NCBI GenBank assembly: GCA_905198825.1
Contig: CAJKEF010000076.1
Span: 1 to 6,039 of the forward strand
Origin: an uncultured Collinsella sp.
Lineage (GTDB): Bacteria; Actinomycetota; Coriobacteriia; Coriobacteriales; Coriobacteriaceae
Reading direction: 5' to 3'
Length of the DNA stretch: 6,039 bases
Shown here: positions 1 through 4,725 of the stretch, in pieces
How positions within the stretch are numbered: position 1 is the stretch's first letter
Layout: each line of letters opens with the position of its first letter
Notes under the pieces: generated by a model
Told to the model about the DNA's origin: nothing
What the model saw: the letters and a program-made list of their open reading frames with translations, nothing else
The model's database searches: none
Program-made: the position numbers and the translations under genes

Positions 1-341
1 TTCCGACATACCTGCCACTTCTTAGCCTTAACCGTTAATCTGCTTTCTTACGTGCAAGTTAGATAGTAGCATTTTACTGTTTGCTCAAAGCAGTTAATTA
101 AAATAGACGCGGCGTTATCTGGGCATTTGACACCAAATTACGACATTTCTTTATCGATTATTTACGCTGGTAGCTGACTCGCAGCTAATCGTCATTCGCT
201 TGTCAACAAAATTGGCATCTCTTTATGTCCTTTGGTATAGAGGATATAGTTATTAACCCCTCCCCCAATAATTTTGAGTGATCTGCGAGGCAGTAGACGT
301 CCTCACTCCTCATGATTACCGCGCATCGCCATCCACCGGAG
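1..341. other. AT-rich intergenic region, probably the upstream region of a leftward gene
   Basis: I see no convincing gene here. Base composition is about 40% G+C over 1-300, against clearly more than 60% in the neighbouring genes. At the extreme left edge the minus strand reads GGCAGGT-ATG-TCG-GAA, with the ATG at 9-7, so a leftward gene could start here. Only three codons are visible and the Shine-Dalgarno spacing is poor, so it is not called as a CDS. The stretch also holds small dyads: 76-94 and 171-187 (TAGCTG/CAGCTA around five bases). An isolated consensus -35 hexamer TTGACA lies at 127-132 on the plus strand without a good -10. The low GC may mark a regulatory region or acquired DNA; which of these cannot be decided from the window. 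Confidence 0.5.
71..97 (-). promoter_or_regulatory. Possible leftward promoter with a palindrome in its spacer
   Basis: On the minus strand TTAACT (92-97, four of six -35 matches) is followed after 15 bp by TAAAAT (71-76, five of six -10 matches). The spacer and hexamer edges form a near-palindrome, 76-94: ACTG at one end and CAGT at the other, seven pairs including one T/G mismatch around a five-base centre. A start site near base 64 would leave a leader of about 55 nt to the possible ATG at 9-7. The 15-bp spacing is short, so this is a weak call. If real, the layout resembles a repressor-controlled promoter. Confidence 0.25.
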
Positions 342-383
342 CAAAACAAAAAGGGCGGGACCTGCTGCGCTTGCAGGCCCCGC
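342..383 (-). terminator. Rho-independent terminator of the ene-reductase gene
   Basis: Read on the minus strand, GCGGGGCCTGC (383-373) pairs with GCAGGTCCCGC (365-355). This gives 11 base pairs including one G-U, around a seven-base loop. It is followed by CC, then TTTTTGTTTT (352-343). It lies about 75 bp beyond the TAG stop at 461-459 and is oriented for the minus-strand gene. In the plus direction the stem is not followed by a T tract. Confidence 0.9.
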
Positions 384-458
384 ACCGGTTGACACCCGAC
401 GGGACACGGCCGGGCGAGACGGATCCGTGCTACCGCCCCGCCTGGCCGCGATGTTCAA

Positions 459-2489
459 CTACAGCTCGTTGGCCGCGTGATACGCCGTGCGAATGGCGCT
501 CGCGATGTCGGCGGTGCGCTCACCCGAGCAGTCGCCCACGCAGGTCACGGGCACCGTCACGCCATCCAGGTCAAACGCGTTGGCCTTGGAGCCCACGGCC
601 ATCACCACGTAATCGCAGGCGATCTTCACCGGCTCCTCGGCGCCGTCCTCGGTGGTGCGAACGGCCTCCACGCCCTCGTCGGTAATGGCGGTCAGGCGGG
701 TCTTAACATGCTGCTCCACGTTGTGCTCTGCAAAGTCGCTCATAATCAGCGGCAGAATGGTCTCGGACTCGCCCGCGGCAATCTTGTCGAGCATCTCCAC
801 GATCGCCACCTCGCAGCCGTGCTGCAGCAGGTACTCGGCAGTCTCGGTGCCCACCAGGCCACCGCCAATGACGGCGACGCGGCCGCTGAGCTCCACCTTG
901 CCGGCCAGCACGTCCCAGCTCGAGACGACCTTCTCCGAGTCGGCACCCGGAACGGGGATGACCACATCGTGCGCGCCCACAGCCACAATCGCGGCGTCGG
1001 CGGTGTTGAGGTCCTCAGCGGTAGCGGCATGGTTGAGCTCAACCTTCACGCCCAGGCCGGGCAGAATCTTCTCGTAGTACTCGACCGAGCGCATGATCTC
1101 GTCCTTGCGCGGGGGCGCGGCCGCCAGCACAATCTGGCCGCCCAGATGGTCGCTCGCCTCGTAGACGGTCACATCGTAGCCGCGCTTGGCCGCCACGCGT
1201 GCGGCCTCCAGGCCGGCAATACCGCCGCCCACCACGGCGATCTTCTTGTCGCCCTCGCCCGGCTTGATGGCGATGGTCGCCTCGTCGCCGTTCTCGGCAT
1301 TGAGCACGCACGAGATGTACTTGCGGTTTTGAATCGCATCGACGCAGCCCTTGTTGCAGTTGAGGCACTCGCGGATGGGCTCGCCCGTGGCGGCCTTCAG
1401 CGCAATGTCGGGGTCGCACATGAGCGAGCGGCCATAGGCGATGATGTCGGCGGCGCCGTCTTCCAGAATCTTCTCGCCGGCCTCGACCGAGACAACACGG
1501 CCGACGGTTGCCACCGGCACGGAGACCAGGGCCTTGACGCGCTCGGCCACCGGCAGCGTCCAGTTGTAGGGCATGGCGCCCATGGGCGGAATGGTGTCGC
1601 CCATGTTGCCGGTGTGGTTGGCCTGTGCGACCTGGATCATGTCGATGCCCGCGCCCTCAAGCAGCTTGGCAAACTCGCAGGCCTCGTCGGGCTGCAGGCC
1701 GCCCTTGCCGCGCGGCGTGCCGTCGGGGTTCTCCATAATCACGGGGAGTTTGTACTCCACCATCAGCTGCGGCGCGGCTTCCTTAATGGCAGCGACGACC
1801 TCCAGCGCGTAGCGAACGCGGTTCTCGAACGAGCCACCGTACTCGTCGGTGCGCTTGTTGAGGATGGCCGAGCACAGCGAACCCACCAGGCGGTCGCCGT
1901 GGACCTCGATGGCGTCGATTCCGGCCTGCTGCGCGCGAGCGGCCGAGGCAGCGATGGCCTCCTTGATCTGGGTGAGCTGCTCTACGCTCGCCTCGTTCAC
2001 AAAGTGCTGCATGTCGTGGTGCAGCTTGGCGTATGCCTGCTTGCGGATCTCGTTGGACTCGGCCATCTTGGCGGCAAAGGTCTCCTCGTCACCGGCGGCC
2101 TTGGCCTCCTGCGCGGCCTTGGCGGCAGCCATGGAGCCCATGACCATGCGGCCGACACCGGGCACGTCGTACTCGGGGTGGAACAGCTGCAGCGCGACCT
2201 TGGCGCCGTGCTTGTGGACGGCGTCGGCCAGGGCCTTAAACGTGGGGATCTGAACGTCGGTCGCCAGCTTGGGCGTGGGGCTTGCGGTCATGACGGGAGC
2301 GACGTCGCCGATGACGATGTAGCTCACGCCGCCACGAGCCAGGCGCTCGTAAAAAGCCAGGCTGCGCTCGCCAATGGAACCGTCACGCTCCTCGTAGCCG
2401 GTGGTCAGCGGCGGGAACATAATGCGGTTCTTGAGCTCAAGGGGGCCAACCGTAATGGGCTGGAGCAGTTTGGATGCAGGTGCGGTCAT
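459..2489 (-). CDS. FMN/4Fe-4S/FAD ene-reductase, candidate bilirubin reductase (BilR-like)
   Basis: This is a 676-residue soluble flavoprotein of the 2,4-dienoyl-CoA reductase/BaiCD superfamily, predicted to pass electrons from NAD(P)H through FAD, a 4Fe-4S cluster and FMN to an activated C=C bond. Residues 1-365 form an old-yellow-enzyme TIM barrel (LLQPITVGPLELKNRI start; NKRTDEYGGSFENR). Cys375, 378, 382 and 394 are spaced CX2CX3CX11C for the cluster. A GGGIAG nucleotide motif is at 421-426, a second GGGLVG at 542-547, and a closing FAD motif (VGDCSGERTADI) sits near the C-terminus. In place of the HxxxGYLL catalytic loop it has HGDRLVGSLCS at 197-207. I recall HGDR being reported as the hallmark of gut BilR bilirubin reductases. 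An Ala/Lys/Glu-rich, probably helical insert spans about 115-165. The ATG at 2489 is preferred over the one at 2495 because GAGG then lies 7 nt upstream. The gene stands alone, with no bilS flavodoxin or bilQ regulator visible. The family is certain; the substrate is inferred. Confidence 0.9.
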   Translation of the reverse strand: MTAPASKLLQPITVGPLELKNRIMFPPLTTGYEERDGSIGERSLAFYERLARGGVSYIVIGDVAPVMTASPTPKLATDVQIPTFKALADAVHKHGAKVALQLFHPEYDVPGVGRMVMGSMAAAKAAQEAKAAGDEETFAAKMAESNEIRKQAYAKLHHDMQHFVNEASVEQLTQIKEAIAASAARAQQAGIDAIEVHGDRLVGSLCSAILNKRTDEYGGSFENRVRYALEVVAAIKEAAPQLMVEYKLPVIMENPDGTPRGKGGLQPDEACEFAKLLEGAGIDMIQVAQANHTGNMGDTIPPMGAMPYNWTLPVAERVKALVSVPVATVGRVVSVEAGEKILEDGAADIIAYGRSLMCDPDIALKAATGEPIRECLNCNKGCVDAIQNRKYISCVLNAENGDEATIAIKPGEGDKKIAVVGGGIAGLEAARVAAKRGYDVTVYEASDHLGGQIVLAAAPPRKDEIMRSVEYYEKILPGLGVKVELNHAATAEDLNTADAAIVAVGAHDVVIPVPGADSEKVVSSWDVLAGKVELSGRVAVIGGGLVGTETAEYLLQHGCEVAIVEMLDKIAAGESETILPLIMSDFAEHNVEQHVKTRLTAITDEGVEAVRTTEDGAEEPVKIACDYVVMAVGSKANAFDLDGVTVPVTCVGDCSGERTADIASAIRTAYHAANEL

Positions 2490-2496
2490 GGACATT

Positions 2497-2502
2497 CCTC
2501 TC
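2497..2502 (-). promoter_or_regulatory. Ribosome binding site that decides the reductase start
   Basis: GAGAGG on the minus strand lies one base before the first ATG (2495) but seven bases before the second in-frame ATG (2489). Normal Shine-Dalgarno spacing therefore favours the second ATG, giving 676 rather than 678 residues. Confidence 0.6.
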
Positions 2503-2541
2503 TTGTAGGCGCGGCGGCGATGTTGCCGCGTAGTTGTCTAG

Positions 2542-2571
2542 AGGATATGGCATGGGGGCACAGCGGCACAA
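2542..2571 (-). promoter_or_regulatory. Weak candidate promoter for the ene-reductase
   Basis: The minus strand has TTGTGC (2566-2571) then, 18 bp on, TATCCT (2542-2547). The -10 matches four of six and the -35 only three of six. It would start transcription near 2535, about 45 nt before the ATG. It is the best pair I find in this GC-rich stretch. Its weakness would fit a promoter that needs an activator, but it may also not be the real promoter. Confidence 0.2.
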
Positions 2572-2637
2572 CGGAAATCGGCGAATATCAGGTGGCGGCG
2601 GGTGGATGGGAATGGGCGGGGCGGCCCGTCGGTTTGT

Positions 2638-2690
2638 CTCAATCTGTAACACCTAGCCGCCCAAATCGGGTCTAGATGTTACAGATCGAG
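2638..2690. repeat. 19-bp inverted repeat upstream of the ene-reductase, candidate operator
   Basis: The left arm 2638-2656 (CTCAATCTGTAACACCTAG) and the right arm 2672-2690 (reverse complement CTCGATCTGTAACATCTAG) agree at 17 of 19 positions across a 15-bp spacer. Each arm contains TGTAACA, itself close to palindromic (TGT-N-ACA). The repeat lies between the tRNA terminator and the reductase gene, about 150-200 bp before the reductase start. As DNA it looks like paired binding sites for a regulator of that gene. As RNA it could fold into a long stem, and on the plus strand it is followed by ATTTTGTTTG. No plus-strand gene lies upstream to need a terminator, so the operator reading is preferred. 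Confidence 0.6.
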
Positions 2691-2740
2691 ATTTTGTTTG
2701 AGAGGCCGAGAATTGGACCGAAAACACGGTCCCGAAATAA

Positions 2741-2771
2741 CAAAAAAGCTCGCCGGCTAGGCCGACGAGCT
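2741..2771 (-). terminator. Rho-independent terminator of tRNA-fMet
   Basis: On the minus strand AGCTCGTCGGC (2771-2761) pairs with GCCGGCGAGCT (2757-2747), 11 pairs with one G-U, around a three-base loop. It is followed by TTTTTTG (2747-2741, sharing the last stem T). It begins about 10 nt past the tRNA 3' CCA. This separates the tRNA transcript from the reductase gene downstream. Confidence 0.92.
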
Positions 2772-2780
2772 GCAAGTTCT

Positions 2781-2857
2781 TGGTCGCGGGGGCAGGATTT
2801 GAACCTACGACCTCCGGGTTATGAGCCCGGCGAGCTACCAGACTGCTCCACCCCGCA
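2781..2857 (-). tRNA. Initiator tRNA-fMet (anticodon CAU), CCA encoded
   Basis: This 77-nt cloverleaf starts with T at 2857 and ends with the encoded CCA at 2783-2781. The anticodon loop is CTCATAA (anticodon CAU). It is the initiator, not the elongator. The anticodon stem ends in three consecutive G:C pairs (GGG/CCC, positions 29-31 and 39-41), the D stem has A11:U24, and the acceptor stem lacks a Watson-Crick pair at 1-72. Here 1-72 is U1 opposite G72, where the E. coli initiator has C1 opposite A72. The remaining six acceptor pairs are GCGGGG with CCCCGC, and the discriminator is A73. It has its own promoter and terminator and stands divergent from coaX. Confidence 0.95.
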
Positions 2858-2888
2858 ATGTCTGGGCGCCTCATGTGCGCAAGAAAGA

Positions 2889-2917
2889 ATATTACGCGGG
2901 AGTTCGGTAAACGGCAA
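2889..2917 (-). promoter_or_regulatory. Promoter of tRNA-fMet
   Basis: TTGCCG (2912-2917) and TAATAT (2889-2894) on the minus strand are separated by exactly 17 bp, each matching four of six consensus bases. Initiation near 2882 would give a leader of about 25 nt before the mature 5' end at 2857, which is normal for a tRNA gene. Confidence 0.6.
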
Positions 2918-2992
2918 GGAAAATCTCGTAGAGCATAATTCCTTCATATTTAAACCCCTCAGTCCATATCACCGTAAACGAATCGCAACCGA

Positions 2993-3008
2993 GCGCCGTC
3001 GACGGCGC
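2993..3008. repeat. 16-bp perfect palindrome beside the coaX promoter
   Basis: GCGCCGTC followed directly by GACGGCGC is a perfect dyad with no spacer. It lies four bases upstream of the putative coaX -10 (3012-3017), so it fills most of the spacer between the -10 and -35 positions. That is where a repressor site is expected. It could also be a chance GC-rich dyad or part of an RNA hairpin. Confidence 0.5.
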
Positions 3009-3011
3009 GTA

Positions 3012-3017
3012 TACAAT
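3012..3017 (+). promoter_or_regulatory. Probable -10 element for coaX
   Basis: TACAAT matches five of six consensus bases and would start transcription near 3024, about 30 nt before the coaX ATG. No recognisable -35 occurs at the 16-18 bp position, which is filled by GC-rich DNA and the 2993-3008 palindrome. The promoter may therefore be weak, activated, or wrongly placed. Confidence 0.4.
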
Positions 3018-3043
3018 GGTGCGCGTCCTTTTATGCCAACACT

Positions 3044-3048
3044 GGGAG
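3044..3048 (+). promoter_or_regulatory. coaX: Ribosome binding site deciding the coaX start
   Basis: GGGAG ends five bases before the ATG at 3054. The earlier in-frame ATG at 3033 has no Shine-Dalgarno sequence, and using it would add seven residues ahead of the conserved MLLAIDMGNT start. The frame stays open far upstream (to 2676, across the tRNA antisense), but that extension is not coding. Confidence 0.75.
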
Positions 3049-3053
3049 TAGAC

Positions 3054-3827
3054 ATGCTGCTCGCTATCGATATGGGAAACACGCAGACGGCCATGGGCCT
3101 GTTTGACGGAGACGAGCTGGTGCAGTCGTGGCGCATGCCCACCGACCGCTCTTATACCGCCGACGAGATCCATGTGCGCCTGATGGGTTTCTTTAAGATG
3201 TACGGCCTTTCGCTCGACGCGGTCGACGCGATCGCCTTTGCGGGCGTGGTGCCGCAGCTCTCGCGCGAATGGCACGCCGTGGCCGACCGCATTGCCGCAG
3301 ATGCCATCGTCATCGGACCGCAGACGGCCGCGGTGACCAAGCTGCGCGCGGCGCGTCCCCAGGCCGTAGGTGCCGACCGCGTCGCTAACGCCGTTGCGGC
3401 CGAAACTTTCTACGGCGCGCCGGCAATCGTGGTGGACTTTGGCACCGCGACCAATATCGACGTCATCGATGAGGACGGTTATTACATTGGTGGAGCGATT
3501 GCGCCGGGCATCCGCATTTCGATGGACGCGCTCGCCGCCCGAGCCGCCAAGCTCGCCAGCGTTCCGCTCGAGGCGCCCGAGCACGCCATCGGCCGCGATA
3601 CCGAGGAGTGCATCAAGGTCGGCGCCGTAACGGGCGCCGCCGCCATGGCCGAGGGCCTGGTCGCGCGCATGAAGCGCGAGCTGGGCCGCGAGGATGCCAC
3701 CGTTATCGCCACGGGCGGTCTCGCCAGCATCGTCGCCGATTCGACCGACGCCTTCGACGTGGTCGACGGACAGCTCACCATCAAGGGTATCTGCGAAATC
3801 TACCGCCGCATGCAGGAGCTGGGGTAA
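3054..3827 (+). CDS. coaX: Type III pantothenate kinase
   Basis: CoaX phosphorylates pantothenate with ATP, the first step of coenzyme A synthesis, in the cytoplasm. The 257-residue length is normal for type III enzymes. All family motifs are present in order: the ATP phosphate loop DMGNT at 6-10, FAGVVP at 62-67 (usually S-S-V-V-P), the substrate motif VGADR at 105-109 with the likely catalytic Asp108, DFGTATNID at 128-136, GGAIAPGI at 146-153, and ATGGLA at 219-224. Type III enzymes generally need a monovalent cation such as K+ and are not inhibited by CoA; both are family knowledge. The gene is divergent from tRNA-fMet and convergent with the BirA-like gene. coaX and birA are neighbours in many bacteria, so the proximity is familiar although the orientation here is opposed. 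It appears monocistronic. Confidence 0.96.
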   Translation: MLLAIDMGNTQTAMGLFDGDELVQSWRMPTDRSYTADEIHVRLMGFFKMYGLSLDAVDAIAFAGVVPQLSREWHAVADRIAADAIVIGPQTAAVTKLRAARPQAVGADRVANAVAAETFYGAPAIVVDFGTATNIDVIDEDGYYIGGAIAPGIRISMDALAARAAKLASVPLEAPEHAIGRDTEECIKVGAVTGAAAMAEGLVARMKRELGREDATVIATGGLASIVADSTDAFDVVDGQLTIKGICEIYRRMQELG

Positions 3828-3883
3828 GGCGGGGCTTAAGTCGAGCACGCCCGATGCCACAGCCCCCGCAAACGTTCGCCAAG

Positions 3884-3926
3884 CCTATTTCTCAAAAACG
3901 AAATTTTTTCAGTTTTGAGGAATAGG
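3884..3926. repeat. AT-rich 14-bp inverted repeat between convergent genes
   Basis: CCTATTTCTCAAAA (3884-3897) and TTTTGAGGAATAGG (3913-3926) pair over 14 bp with one T-G mismatch. Inside them GAAA/TTTC pair again around TTT, after a two-base internal loop. The element is much more AT-rich than the surrounding DNA. It lies 56 bp past the coaX stop. Neither side ends in a run of T, although the loop contains TTTTTT, so it is not a textbook terminator. It may help stop transcription from both sides, or be a dispersed repeat. Confidence 0.55.
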
Positions 3927-3954
3927 GCCGAGATGCCACCCCATAGTCGCGCGA

Positions 3955-3998
3955 AAGCCCTCCCCGGTGCAGGCCGAGGAGGGCTTCGTTGTCATTGT
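3955..3998. terminator. Probable terminator between coaX and the BirA-like gene
   Basis: AAGCCCTCC (3955-3963) pairs with GGAGGGCTT (3978-3986) over nine bp. After one C/A mismatch the stem continues CGG/CCG (3965-3967 with 3974-3976) to a six-base loop. In the plus direction it is followed by CGTTGTCATTGTT, a moderate T-rich tract, so it best fits coaX. In the minus direction only three T follow, so it would be a weak terminator for the BirA-like gene, whose stop lies 38 bp away. Confidence 0.6.
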
Positions 3999-4023
3999 TA
4001 TCTATGGACGCGGACGCCTCGCG

Positions 4024-4725
4024 TTACAGCCCGCGAATCCGTACGGCCTCAGGCGGAAACTCCTGCTCGCCGGCATCGGTCTTGATGGTCGCGCGGCCCC
4101 AGATGTCCAGGCCCGCAAACACACCGACCGCAAGCGGCAAGCCGTTGGGCGACACCGCCGCAACTTGGCGGCCCAGCAGCGGCACCATGTCGAAGTACTC
4201 GCCCAGCACGGGAGCCAGCGGACCGGCAGCGCCCTGCGGCGTGTTGGCAACAACCGCCCAGGTGTCCACACGGGTCAGCACGGCGGCGGCCAACTCCTCG
4301 ACCAGCGCTTCGTCGGCAACATCCACACCGAGCTCGCTCAACGCCGAAAGCTCAATATCCACCGTCACGGCACCGAACATGCCCGCGGCACCGGCACCGC
4401 CGTTCACGGTAACGCGCGCGAACGACGTCTCAAATGCGGGCGCGCCGCACACAATGTCGCTCGGCCACTGGATACCCACCTTACCGGCAAGGCCCAACCC
4501 CGGCGTCGATGCCGTGCCCACGAGCGCGTCCATCATGCCCATCGCCGCCACAAACGGCAGGCCGTGGAAGGCATGCATGTTCACGTCCGGGCGCACGACC
4601 AGCGAAAACGTCAACGACGTCTCGCCCGCGCTCCAAGCACACCAGCCCACAGACGCACCCTCGCGGCCCGCGTCGCGCGCGGCGTCAAGCTCGGTACCGA
4701 CGGCTACAGCATTCATCTCGATCAT
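4024..4725 (-). CDS. Biotin-ligase-fold (BirA-like) protein lacking catalytic motifs
   Basis: This 233-residue cytoplasmic protein has no signal peptide or membrane segment and aligns along its length with the catalytic and C-terminal domains of biotin protein ligase. Supporting segments are TSLTFSLVVRPD at 36-47, VGIQWPSDI at 83-91 (family: VKWPNDL), the helical ELGVDVADEALVEEL stretch at 131-145, and an SH3-like C-terminal domain (LLGRQVAAVSPNG, FAGLDIWGRATI, 183-215). The signature residues are gone. The GRGRxGR biotinyl-AMP loop is deleted (only VGWCAWSAG links the flanking strands), the catalytic Lys of KWPND is Gln86, Asn is Ser89, and the KxAGILxE and GxGxN strands are replaced by a Gly/Ala-rich stretch at 103-121. 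There is no N-terminal DNA-binding domain. It directly follows folP-folK in the same frame. It may be a pseudoenzyme or a ligase-fold protein with another substrate; standard BirA activity is doubtful. A second start is Met4 (4716). Confidence 0.8.
   Translation of the reverse strand: MIEMNAVAVGTELDAARDAGREGASVGWCAWSAGETSLTFSLVVRPDVNMHAFHGLPFVAAMGMMDALVGTASTPGLGLAGKVGIQWPSDIVCGAPAFETSFARVTVNGGAGAAGMFGAVTVDIELSALSELGVDVADEALVEELAAAVLTRVDTWAVVANTPQGAAGPLAPVLGEYFDMVPLLGRQVAAVSPNGLPLAVGVFAGLDIWGRATIKTDAGEQEFPPEAVRIRGL

Noticed and set aside
127..132. A consensus -35 hexamer TTGACA on the plus strand
   Set aside because: No -10 hexamer better than three of six lies at a suitable distance, and no gene follows.
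212..241. A plus-strand promoter-like pair TTGGCA, 18 bp, then TATAGA with an upstream TG
   Set aside because: It would transcribe only into the 3' end of the convergent reductase gene. In AT-rich DNA such pairs occur by chance, and no RNA or gene is visible downstream.
203..385. A 60-codon minus-strand frame downstream of the reductase
   Set aside because: It starts inside the terminator stem, has no ribosome binding site and resembles no known protein.
477..2675. A 732-codon open frame on the plus strand opposite the reductase
   Set aside because: It mirrors the reductase codons in a GC-rich gene, is rich in His, Gly, Ala, Leu and Val, shows no domain motif and lacks a proper start. It is an antisense shadow.
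2638..2690. The 19-bp inverted repeat as a plus-strand terminator, since ATTTTGTTTG follows it
   Set aside because: No plus-strand gene ends nearby, and the T tract is separated and interrupted. An operator upstream of the minus-strand reductase fits the context better.
2741..2857. The tRNA gene as an integration site for a mobile element
   Set aside because: No second copy of the tRNA 3' end, integrase or terminal repeat is present in the window. The promoter and terminator are intact.
2653..2874. A 73-codon minus-strand frame containing RRAHNPEVVGSNPAPATK
   Set aside because: This is the well-known spurious translation of a tRNA gene, here tRNA-fMet.
2676..3053. An N-terminal extension of coaX back to base 2676
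   Set aside because: It crosses the antisense of tRNA-fMet and its terminator, and it has no ribosome binding site. The conserved CoaX start and a good GGGAG site fall at 3054.
4024..4725. The BirA-like gene as an ordinary biotin ligase (birA)
   Set aside because: The fold-level match is real, but the essential loop and the catalytic lysine are missing, so the gene symbol was withheld.
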